NCBI GenBank assembly: GCA_024636935.1
Contig: JAGXGC010000013.1
Location: 1 to 64,000 of the forward strand
Direction: 5' to 3'
DNA: 64,000 bases
DNA from: Sideroxydans sp.
GTDB taxonomy: Bacteria; Pseudomonadota; Gammaproteobacteria; Burkholderiales; Gallionellaceae
In this document: piece after piece, positions 56,983 through 64,000 of the stretch
Layout of the letters: the number at the start of each line of letters is the position of its first letter
Numbering within the stretch: the first letter of the stretch is position 1
The notes under the pieces: generated by a model
Database searches by the model: none
What the model saw: the letters and a program-made list of their open reading frames with translations, nothing else
Told to the model about the DNA's origin: nothing
Translations under genes and position numbers: made by a program

Positions 56983-58614
56983 ATGGAAACGCGGCGCTTA
57001 TTACTATTTATAGTCTTTTCATTTTCTCTTATTATTTTGTGGGGAGAGTGGAGTCGCCAAGGTCAATCTGCTAGCCCGCAGGTTAAAGAATCCCAAAGCA
57101 TTTCTCAAACACCAGAAGTAACTTCGCTGAAATCAGTACCCTCTCAGCCCAAAGAAAACAAAGTTAAAATACCAGATGGAAAAAATATTGTTGTAGAAAC
57201 AGATAATTATGTTGTACAGATCAATACAGCTGGTGGCAACATAAACGGTCTTTCACTATTAAAGCACCGCGAAGCAGACGACAAAACCAAGCCCATCGTA
57301 TTATTCCAACAAAATGAAGAGCATACATATATAGCTCAATCCGGCTTGTTGGGCCAAGGACTCCCGACACACAATACGATATTCCAGACAACTTCTACGG
57401 GAACACTTCGTTTGGAGAATGGTAATAACGATATTTCGGTAGTTCTATCTTCGGTTGATAATGGCCACGTTTCCGTTTCAAAAACTTATACTTTTCATCG
57501 TGACTCCTATCTAGTTGATGTTGTCTATCAAATTCAAAACAATGGCAAAGAAACAATACAGCCTACAGCGTACTTCCAGCTTGTAAGGGATGAAGTACCT
57601 CCAGCAGGCGGATCAAAGTTCATTCCAACCTATACTGGACCGGCTATCTATACGGATGAAGAAAAATTCCAAAAAATAGAGTTCAGTGATATTGCCAAAG
57701 GCAAGCAAAAACTACCAACTGCAGCAAACAATGGTTGGGTTGGTATGTTGCAGCATTACTTTGTGTCCGCATGGTTACCTGAAGGAAATAGTCCGCGAGA
57801 GTTCTACACAAAACCTTTGGGAGATGGCATCTTTTCAGCCGGTATTGTTATGCCCGAAGCTGAAATCGCCCCTGGCAATACTGGTCAAATAAAATCGAAG
57901 CTGTACGTGGGACCGGCTCAGAACAAGCTTAATGAAATTGCGCCAGGACTGGGCTTGACGGTCGACTACGGAATTTTCACTATTTTTGCATCTCCGTTGT
58001 TTTGGTTGATGGATTTTCTCAATGGCTGGATTGGCAATTGGGGTATTTCCATTGTCGTGCTGACGGTTTTAATTAAGCTGGCATTCTTCCCTTTGTCGGC
58101 AGCAAGTTACCGATCAATGGCTAAAATGCGTGTGGTTGCACCAAAGCTGGAAAAGATCAAACAGCAGTGCGGGGATGATCGCGAGCGCCTGAATCGCGCC
58201 ATGATGGATTTATATAAGAGCGAGAAAATAAATCCTCTGGGCGGTTGTTTGCCGGTGTTGATTCAGATTCCGGTATTCATCGGGCTGTATTGGGCAATTC
58301 TGGAGAGCGTAGAATTACGTCATGCACCATTCGTGGGTTGGATTGTCGATTTATCTACAACTGATCCCTACTTTGTTCTACCCATCATTATGGGTATCAG
58401 CATGTTGATACAGAGCAAGCTAAATCCGACTCCCACAGATCCGTTGCAAGCCAAGATTATGCAAATCATGCCAGTGGCTTTCAGTGTCATATTCTTCTTT
58501 TTCCCAGCCGGACTGGTTTTGTATTCAATTGTGAATAACATCTTGTCTATTTCTCAACAGTGGTACATCACTCACAACACTGAAGCGGCTCAAAAGGGTG
58601 TTTCCAAAGCCTGA
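56983..58614 (+). CDS. yidC: Membrane protein insertase YidC
   Basis: Inner-membrane insertase. N-terminal helix (LLLFIVFSFSLIILWGEW, residues 6-23), a large periplasmic beta domain to about 330, then five hydrophobic helices in the conserved C-terminal domain: LNGWIGNWGISIVVLTVLIK, AKMRVVAPKLEKIK, NPLGGCLPVLIQIPVFIGLY with the hydrophilic groove, and AFSVIFFFFPAGLVLYSIVN. 543 residues, normal for Gram-negatives. The final codons overlap mnmE. Confidence 0.96.
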   Translation: METRRLLLFIVFSFSLIILWGEWSRQGQSASPQVKESQSISQTPEVTSLKSVPSQPKENKVKIPDGKNIVVETDNYVVQINTAGGNINGLSLLKHREADDKTKPIVLFQQNEEHTYIAQSGLLGQGLPTHNTIFQTTSTGTLRLENGNNDISVVLSSVDNGHVSVSKTYTFHRDSYLVDVVYQIQNNGKETIQPTAYFQLVRDEVPPAGGSKFIPTYTGPAIYTDEEKFQKIEFSDIAKGKQKLPTAANNGWVGMLQHYFVSAWLPEGNSPREFYTKPLGDGIFSAGIVMPEAEIAPGNTGQIKSKLYVGPAQNKLNEIAPGLGLTVDYGIFTIFASPLFWLMDFLNGWIGNWGISIVVLTVLIKLAFFPLSAASYRSMAKMRVVAPKLEKIKQQCGDDRERLNRAMMDLYKSEKINPLGGCLPVLIQIPVFIGLYWAILESVELRHAPFVGWIVDLSTTDPYFVLPIIMGISMLIQSKLNPTPTDPLQAKIMQIMPVAFSVIFFFFPAGLVLYSIVNNILSISQQWYITHNTEAAQKGVSKA

Positions 58615-59941
58615 CACTATTGCGGCGATAGCAACCGCACCCGGCCAAGGCGGAATAGGGGTGGTTCGCATATCGGGAGTAGAGTTAAAACATCTATCTA
58701 GAGCGCTTACTGGGAAGGAGTTAACCCCCAGGTTCGCCACCTATACGCCATTTCTAGATGCTGCAGATGACACTATAGATCAGGGAATAGCCTTGTATTT
58801 CCCTGCACCGAACTCATTTACCGGAGAAGAGGTGCTGGAATTACAGGGTCATGGAGGCTCAGTCGTTTTGCAAGCTGTCTTGGAGCGCTGTATCGCTCTT
58901 GGAGCACGCCTTGCTCAACCTGGAGAGTTCAGTCAACGAGCCTTTTTGAACGGCAAACTAGATTTGGCTCAAGCCGAAAGCATTGCCGATCTTATTGCCG
59001 CAACTACGCAGCATGCAGCCAAAAGCGCTATTCGCTCGTTAAATGGCGAGTTCTCAAGCGCCATTAAATCCGTTTTAGACAAAATCATACTACTTAGGGC
59101 TTTTGTTGAAGCAACACTAGACTTTCCTGAGGAGGAGGGTGTTGTTAGTGTTGATACTGATCGCCTTCTCAAAGACTTGGATGTATTGAAGCGTGAGCTT
59201 GAACACATAGCGTCATTGGCAACCCAAGGCAATATACTGCGTGAAGGTGCACAAATCGTATTAATCGGCGCACCCAATGCTGGTAAATCCAGCTTGTTAA
59301 ATCGGCTTTCTGGCGAAGAAGTAGCAATGGTGAGCGATATCCCCGGAACAACTCGCGACACAATAAGGCAAGCGCTTCAAATCAATGGGATTCCCCTGCA
59401 CTTAACAGATACGGCAGGAATCAGAGAAACAGAGGATGTGTTGGAGCTGATGGGTATCGTTCGTGCACGCCAAAGCATGGATAAAGCAGATCTAATTATT
59501 TTATTGCTCGATGAATCAGATACATCCTCAGTACAAAGCACAGTCAAAGCCGAAGTGGCAAGTGGCGCTACACCAGTAATAGTTGTTCATAACAAGATCG
59601 ATTTGGTAGGTGCAAAATCTTTGCGTCAATCTCAAGAAGGGGTGTCTCATATCTACCTTTCTGCGAAGACCGGAGAAGGTATTGAGTATTTAAAGGCGTC
59701 AATTTTAGATGCCGTGGGATGGCAAAGAGAGGAAGGCGTGTTCATGGCTAGAGCCAGACATATGGATGCGATAACCCACGCCCTCTTATCCCTGCGGGGA
59801 GCTGAAGCACTATGCAAGCAGCTGGAATTATTTGCAGAATCGTTGCGCCAGGCGCAGCAATCACTTAATCAGATCACCGGCGAATTTGTTGCAGATGATC
59901 TGCTGGGCGAGATTTTCGGAAAATTTTGTATAGGGAAATAA
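58598..59941 (+). CDS. mnmE: tRNA modification GTPase MnmE
   Basis: With MnmG it modifies uridine 34 of certain tRNAs (cmnm5U). N-terminal formyl-THF-binding domain (DTIAAIATAPGQGGIGVVRI), helical domain, and inserted G domain: GAPNAGKSSLLNRL near residue 223, GTTRDT near 249, DTAGIRET near 268, HNKIDL near 330. The C-terminus ends FCIGK with the essential Cys. 447 residues. The start is a GTG at 58598 that overlaps yidC by 17 bases. mnmG follows after 87 bp with a parS between. Confidence 0.95.
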   Translation: MFPKPDTIAAIATAPGQGGIGVVRISGVELKHLSRALTGKELTPRFATYTPFLDAADDTIDQGIALYFPAPNSFTGEEVLELQGHGGSVVLQAVLERCIALGARLAQPGEFSQRAFLNGKLDLAQAESIADLIAATTQHAAKSAIRSLNGEFSSAIKSVLDKIILLRAFVEATLDFPEEEGVVSVDTDRLLKDLDVLKRELEHIASLATQGNILREGAQIVLIGAPNAGKSSLLNRLSGEEVAMVSDIPGTTRDTIRQALQINGIPLHLTDTAGIRETEDVLELMGIVRARQSMDKADLIILLLDESDTSSVQSTVKAEVASGATPVIVVHNKIDLVGAKSLRQSQEGVSHIYLSAKTGEGIEYLKASILDAVGWQREEGVFMARARHMDAITHALLSLRGAEALCKQLELFAESLRQAQQSLNQITGEFVADDLLGEIFGKFCIGK

Positions 59942-59991
59942 AGCCCAGCCAATTGTTTCACGTGAAACATGGTTTTTTAACTGGCTGGGCT
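59942..59991. repeat. Perfect 10-bp inverted repeat enclosing parS
   Basis: AGCCCAGCCA (59942-59951) and TGGCTGGGCT (59982-59991), starting at the mnmE stop codon. The 30-base loop holds the parS palindrome and then TGGTTTTTTAA. It may act as a terminator for mnmE, although no T-run follows the second arm. Confidence 0.7.
59954..59969. promoter_or_regulatory. parS: Perfect parS site
   Basis: TGTTTCACGTGAAACA, the exact 16-bp consensus bound by chromosomal ParB. Between mnmE and mnmG, 3.4 kb from parB. Confidence 0.95.
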
Positions 59992-60028
59992 GAGGTAATA
60001 TGCGCGCCCCTTCAGATTCAAGAGCACG

Positions 60029-61933
60029 ATGGATTATCCCGATAAATTTGATGTGATTATTGTTGGTGGCGGCCATGCAGGAACAGAGGCTGCGCTTGCT
60101 AGTGCGCGTGCGGGCTGCAAGACGCTGCTGCTCAGTCATAATATCGAGACCTTGGGACAGATGTCATGCAATCCTTCTATTGGTGGAATAGGGAAAGGGC
60201 ATCTTGTTAAAGAAGTAGATGCGCTTGATGGGGCAATGGCGGCGGCAACGGATGAGGGCGGAATACAATTTCGCATCCTGAACGCCAGTAAAGGGCCTGC
60301 GGTCAGAGCAACTAGGGCGCAAGCTGATAGGTTGTTATACAAACAAGCCATCCGCTCTCGTTTAGAGAACCAACCCAATCTTTGGTTGTTTCAACAGGCG
60401 GTCGACGCGCTGATTATTAATGCAAATAGGATTGAGGGTGTAAAAACTCAGGCAGGAATATGCTTTTCTGCAAAAAGTGTAGTGCTGACGGCAGGCACCT
60501 TCTTGTCAGGCTTGATTCATGTTGGGCAGTCGAATTATTCGGCAGGGCGCGCGGGGGATCCCCCATCTATCACTCTTTCTGAACAACTGCGTGAATTGGG
60601 AATGCCGGTAGGCAGGCTGAAGACCGGTACGCCACCGAGAATAGATGGTCGCAGCATAGATTTTTCGGTCATGCAGGAGCAGTGGGGGGATGATCCGGCG
60701 CCGGTATTTTCTTTCATGGGGTCGGCGGGGCAGCACCCAAGACAATTGCCATGTTGGATCACTGAAACTAATGAAAAAACCCATGAAATCATACGTGGAG
60801 GATTAGATCGTTCACCGATGTTCACGGGTGTAATTGAGGGTATTGGGCCCCGTTATTGTCCTTCCGTTGAAGATAAGATAACTCGATTCGCAGGAAAAAA
60901 CTCCCATCAAATATTTCTTGAGCCGGAGGGTTTGGAAACGCATGAAATATATCCAAATGGAATATCGACCAGCCTGCCATTCGATATACAAATAGCATTG
61001 GTACGATCTATCAAGGGTCTTGAAAATGCGCATATATTGCGTCCAGGATATGCCATCGAATACGACTATTTTGATCCAAGAGGCCTAAAACGTTCTTTGG
61101 AAACCAAGGCTATAGAAGGTTTGTTCTTTGCAGGGCAAATCAATGGCACGACGGGCTATGAAGAGGCGGCAGCACAAGGGCTGCTGGCAGGGATCAATGC
61201 TGCGCGACATGCATGTGAGAAAGAGGCGTGGAGCCCAAAGCGCAATGAAGCCTATCTGGGAGTGATGGTGGATGATTTGACCGCCAGAGGAGTGACCGAG
61301 CCGTATCGAATGTTCACCAGTCGGGCTGAATATCGACTTCAGTTGCGCGAAGATAATGCGGATCTGCGGTTGACGGAGATAGGCTGGAATTTGGGGGTGG
61401 TCAGTGAAGCGCGTTGGCGCGCATTCGATGAAAAGCGAGAGGCTATTGCTCGTGAAGAGCAGCGCTTGAAAACCACTTGGGTTAACCCCGCGGTCCTGAG
61501 CGAAGAGCACGCGATTCGTGTTTTGGGGAAAGTCGTTGAGCGGGAATATTCTTTGTATGACCTTTTGAGAAGACCGGAAGTTAGCTATGAGTCCTTGATG
61601 TCATTGCCTAATTGCGGAGATAAAGTAGCGCAAGAAGTGGTTGCTCAGCAGGTGGAGGTCGGCGCCAAATATCAAGGCTACATCACCAAGCAGAATCAAG
61701 AAGTGCGGCAACTGGCTGCCCAGGAAGACTTGAAACTTCCAGCAACACTCGATTATCGCGAGGTGAGGGCTTTGTCCATCGAAGCTCAACAGAGGCTAAA
61801 TCTGCAAAAGCCTGAGACGATTGGCCATGCAAGTCGCATCTCGGGAATCACGCCGGCTGATATTTCATTGCTCTTGGTTCATTTAAAACGGGGATTTCGG
61901 ACGAGCCCAGCGAGTGCTGAAGATGCAAAATGA
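60029..61933 (+). CDS. mnmG: tRNA uridine-5-carboxymethylaminomethyl modification enzyme MnmG
   Basis: FAD-dependent partner of MnmE. FAD-binding [20 protein letters not shown] at residues 9-28, [19 protein letters not shown] near 50, the two conserved Cys-bearing regions, [11 protein letters not shown] near 155, and [20 protein letters not shown] near 370. The helical C-terminus that docks MnmE and tRNA is complete. 634 residues. rsmG starts within its last codons. Confidence 0.96.
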   Translation: MDYPDKFDVIIVGGGHAGTEAALASARAGCKTLLLSHNIETLGQMSCNPSIGGIGKGHLVKEVDALDGAMAAATDEGGIQFRILNASKGPAVRATRAQADRLLYKQAIRSRLENQPNLWLFQQAVDALIINANRIEGVKTQAGICFSAKSVVLTAGTFLSGLIHVGQSNYSAGRAGDPPSITLSEQLRELGMPVGRLKTGTPPRIDGRSIDFSVMQEQWGDDPAPVFSFMGSAGQHPRQLPCWITETNEKTHEIIRGGLDRSPMFTGVIEGIGPRYCPSVEDKITRFAGKNSHQIFLEPEGLETHEIYPNGISTSLPFDIQIALVRSIKGLENAHILRPGYAIEYDYFDPRGLKRSLETKAIEGLFFAGQINGTTGYEEAAAQGLLAGINAARHACEKEAWSPKRNEAYLGVMVDDLTARGVTEPYRMFTSRAEYRLQLREDNADLRLTEIGWNLGVVSEARWRAFDEKREAIAREEQRLKTTWVNPAVLSEEHAIRVLGKVVEREYSLYDLLRRPEVSYESLMSLPNCGDKVAQEVVAQQVEVGAKYQGYITKQNQEVRQLAAQEDLKLPATLDYREVRALSIEAQQRLNLQKPETIGHASRISGITPADISLLLVHLKRGFRTSPASAEDAK

Positions 61934-62537
61934 ACACCAGATACTGATTGCTGGGGCGAGTCAATTAGGCATTGAATTGACCGCTGACGAACAGTCGAAG
62001 TTGCTTGAATATATGGCCCTGATGCATAAATGGAATAAAGTGTACAACCTGACTGCTATCAACAGCGGCCACGAAATGGTGACTCATCATTTACTGGACA
62101 GCTTGTCAGTACTGCCTCATCTTTGGGCCGGCAAGTGGTTGGATGTTGGATGCGGGGGGGGGCTACCTGGAATCGTGCTTGCCATCATGCGACCAGAGTG
62201 GGTATTCACATTGCTAGACAGTAATTCAAAGAAAACGGGGTTTGTGCAGCAGGCGGCCATCCAATTGGGCCTAAAGAATGTGCAAGTTCATACGGGTAGA
62301 GTAGAAAATTGGCGGCAGGATGCTTGCTTTGACGGAATAATTTCCCGGGCATTTACGGAGATTGGGAATTTCTTCAGGCTAACAGAGGGTTTATTGGCTC
62401 CAGAGGGGCGATGGGCAGCGATGAAGGGGAAAATGGAAGAGGAGATTCCCCCGCAATACAGAATCGATCACATCATTACATTGCAAGTGCCGGGACTTGA
62501 TGCTTCAAGAAGTCTGGTGATCGCAGGCAAGAAATAG
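61923..62537 (+). CDS. rsmG: 16S rRNA m7G527 methyltransferase RsmG
   Basis: Methylates G527 of 16S rRNA. SAM site [16 protein letters not shown] near residue 75, NLTAINS near 42, and [16 protein letters not shown] near 135. 204 residues from the ATG at 61923; a GTG three codons earlier is possible. It overlaps the mnmG end by 11 bases. A run of eight G at 62155 within the SAM site codons is noticeable but in frame. Confidence 0.94.
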   Translation: MQNEHQILIAGASQLGIELTADEQSKLLEYMALMHKWNKVYNLTAINSGHEMVTHHLLDSLSVLPHLWAGKWLDVGCGGGLPGIVLAIMRPEWVFTLLDSNSKKTGFVQQAAIQLGLKNVQVHTGRVENWRQDACFDGIISRAFTEIGNFFRLTEGLLAPEGRWAAMKGKMEEEIPPQYRIDHIITLQVPGLDASRSLVIAGKK

Positions 62538-62549
62538 GGAGCGACAGGA

Positions 62550-63332
62550 ATGACAAGAATAATGGCAATCACCAACCAGAAGGGCGGGGTTGGCAAGACA
62601 ACAACAACAGTGAATCTAGCCGCAAGCTTAGCTGCAGCAAAAAAACGAGTCCTGCTGGTAGACCTTGATCCACAAGCCAATGCAACCATGGGCAGTGGCA
62701 TCGACAAGCATGCACAGGAAGTGACTGTTTATGATGTATTGCTGGGTGAAGCTAGCATTGCACAAGCCAGAATAAGTTACCAGCAAGGGAAATACGATGT
62801 TTTGGCAGCGAGCAGAGATCTTGCGGGCGCGGAAATCGAGCTGGTGAACGTGGAAGGACGAGAAACTCGGCTGAAGAAGGAAATAGAGGCGATTGCAGAT
62901 GAATATGACTATGTCTTGGTGGATTGCCCACCAGCACTGAATTTGCTGACTCTGAACGGCTTGTGTGCAGCCCATTCTGTGATGATTCCGATGCAGTGTG
63001 AATACTATGCGCTGGAAGGTCTGAGTGATTTGGTAAACACCATACGTATGGTGCGTGAAAGTCTGAATCCTCAGCTGGAGATCGAGGGTTTGTTACGTAC
63101 TATGTTCGATCCGCGCAATTCACTGGCGCAGCAGGTGTCTGCTCAACTACAGCAGCATTTCGGGGAAAAGGTCTACCGCACTGTAATTCCACGCAATATT
63201 CGACTGGCTGAAGCACCAAGCTACGGCGTGCCAGTGCTGTACCACGATGCGCAATCAAAAGGCACGCAAGCATATCTGGCGTTGGCAGGAGAAATTCTGA
63301 ACAGAGCGCAGAATAAGCAAGGTATTCAATAA
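62550..63332 (+). CDS. parA: Chromosome partitioning ATPase ParA (Soj)
   Basis: Walker-type ATPase that, with ParB-parS, moves newly copied origins. Deviant Walker A ITNQKGGVGKTTTTVNLAAS at residues 7-26, Walker A' VLLVDLDPQANATMGSG near 35, Walker B DYVLVDCPPALNLLT near 115, and no N-terminal DNA-binding domain, so the short chromosomal type. 260 residues. rsmG-parA-parB is the usual order. Confidence 0.96.
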   Translation: MTRIMAITNQKGGVGKTTTTVNLAASLAAAKKRVLLVDLDPQANATMGSGIDKHAQEVTVYDVLLGEASIAQARISYQQGKYDVLAASRDLAGAEIELVNVEGRETRLKKEIEAIADEYDYVLVDCPPALNLLTLNGLCAAHSVMIPMQCEYYALEGLSDLVNTIRMVRESLNPQLEIEGLLRTMFDPRNSLAQQVSAQLQQHFGEKVYRTVIPRNIRLAEAPSYGVPVLYHDAQSKGTQAYLALAGEILNRAQNKQGIQ

Positions 63333-63354
63333 CTTAAATTGAACGGAAAATAAA

Positions 63355-64000
63355 ATGGCAAAAATAAACAAAGGGCTGGGTCGCGGATTGGATGCGCTGC
63401 TGGGTGGTGGTGCAACGAAAACCAATGAATCATTGCGCGAGTTGAATGTAAATCAACTCAAGCCAGGCAAATACCAGCCGCGTAGCCATATGGACGAGGA
63501 GTCACTCAAGGAGTTGGCTGCTTCCATCAAGTCGCAAGGCGTGATGCAGCCGATCTTAGTGCGCGAGCTGCCGAACAGCAGTTACGAGATCATTGCCGGC
63601 GAGCGTCGTTGGCGTGCTTCTCAATTAGCAGGATTGACGCAAGTTCCTGTATTGGTGCGAGTCGTTCCTGATAATGCAGCATTGGCCATGGCCCTGATCG
63701 AGAACATCCAGCGCGAGGATTTGAATCCCTTGGAAGAAGCGGTAGGTATTCAGCGTCTGATCGACGAGTTCCAGATGACCCATCAGGAAGCCGCTGATGC
63801 GGTCGGTCGCTCACGAAGTGCTGCTAGCAATCTGTTGCGCTTGCTTAAATTGCCTGCTGAAGTGCAGGGTATGCTGATGGAAAACAAGCTGGACATGGGG
63901 CACGCACGCGCATTGCTGTCTCTGGAGCCGGCACAACAAATCATGCTGGCGAATAAGGTGGTACTGGAAGGATTGTCAGTTCGTGAAGCAGAAGTCTTAG
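63355..64000 (+). CDS. parB: Chromosome partitioning protein ParB (cut by the window end)
   Basis: CTP-dependent DNA clamp that loads at parS. The visible 215 residues hold the typical N-terminus (INKGLGRGLDALLGGG), the ParB/Srx CTP-binding motifs QPRSHMDEESLKELAASI (near 40) and IIAGERRWRASQLAG (near 80), ALIENIQREDLNPLEEA near 113, and the parS-reading helix-turn-helix MTHQEAADAVGRSRSAASNL near 140. The dimerisation domain lies beyond 64000. The ATG is 22 bases after the parA stop. Confidence 0.96.
   Translation, partial: MAKINKGLGRGLDALLGGGATKTNESLRELNVNQLKPGKYQPRSHMDEESLKELAASIKSQGVMQPILVRELPNSSYEIIAGERRWRASQLAGLTQVPVLVRVVPDNAALAMALIENIQREDLNPLEEAVGIQRLIDEFQMTHQEAADAVGRSRSAASNLLRLLKLPAEVQGMLMENKLDMGHARALLSLEPAQQIMLANKVVLEGLSVREAEVL

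Noticed and set aside
62155-62162. Run of eight G in rsmG as a possible frameshift error
   Set aside because: The reading frame is intact and encodes the expected GCGGG SAM motif, so no correction is needed.

Overview
The window reads as chromosomal DNA of an autotrophic betaproteobacterium, most like the Gallionellaceae/Nitrosomonadales (inference from gene content, not from a database search). The pointers are a form II RuBisCO (cbbM) with its CbbQ/CbbO activase, a tkt-gap-pgk-pyk-fba operon, a betaproteobacterial-type gshA, a permease-less PTS, and the order def-fmt-rsmB-DUF4390-ntrY-ntrX. The right end is the replication-origin region: topA, gyrB, dnaN, dnaA, rpmH, rnpA, yidD, yidC, mnmE, mnmG, rsmG, parA and the start of parB.

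Layout. 1-0.7 kb: IS3-type transposase remnant. 0.7-7.4 kb (mostly minus): soluble Ser/Thr kinase, cNMP-like/GGDEF diguanylate cyclase, purU, an outer-membrane MipA protein, a small Cys protein, murI and an ABC-F ATPase. 7.5-10.8 kb: an unknown protein, then a cyclic-di-GMP (GEMM-I) riboswitch leading into a soluble histidine kinase and a receiver-TPR protein. 10.9-15.8 kb: gshA-apbE-small membrane protein-EIIA-HPr-EI. 15.9-16.8 kb: porin. 17.0-20.1 kb: SAM-II riboswitch with terminator, metX-metW, ampG-like permease. 20.1-22.9 kb: xthA, pyrE, DUF4124 protein, carbonic anhydrase.

22.2-39.1 kb is the carbon-fixation block. One minus-strand run holds cbbM, cbbQ, cbbO, purE, terC, fbp, purC and can. 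cbbR diverges from cbbM across a short operator region. A second minus-strand operon, tkt-gap-pgk-pyk-fba, supplies the remaining Calvin-cycle and lower glycolytic steps. Its own promoter lies ahead of tkt.

39.2-50.5 kb: ntrX (short form), ntrY, DUF4390, rsmB, fmt, def on the minus strand; a LysM protein, dprA, smg and topA on the plus strand. The topA-gyrB gap carries what looks like the last piece of a lost type I restriction hsdR. 51-64 kb is the origin: perfect DnaA boxes flank dnaA on both sides, a perfect parS follows mnmE and a one-mismatch parS sits between gyrB and dnaN, close to parAB.

The most interesting signals are regulatory RNAs and sites rather than new protein systems: the c-di-GMP riboswitch ahead of a two-component pair, the SAM-II riboswitch outside its usual alphaproteobacterial setting, the repeated CbbR-type operator, and the parS enclosed by an inverted repeat.
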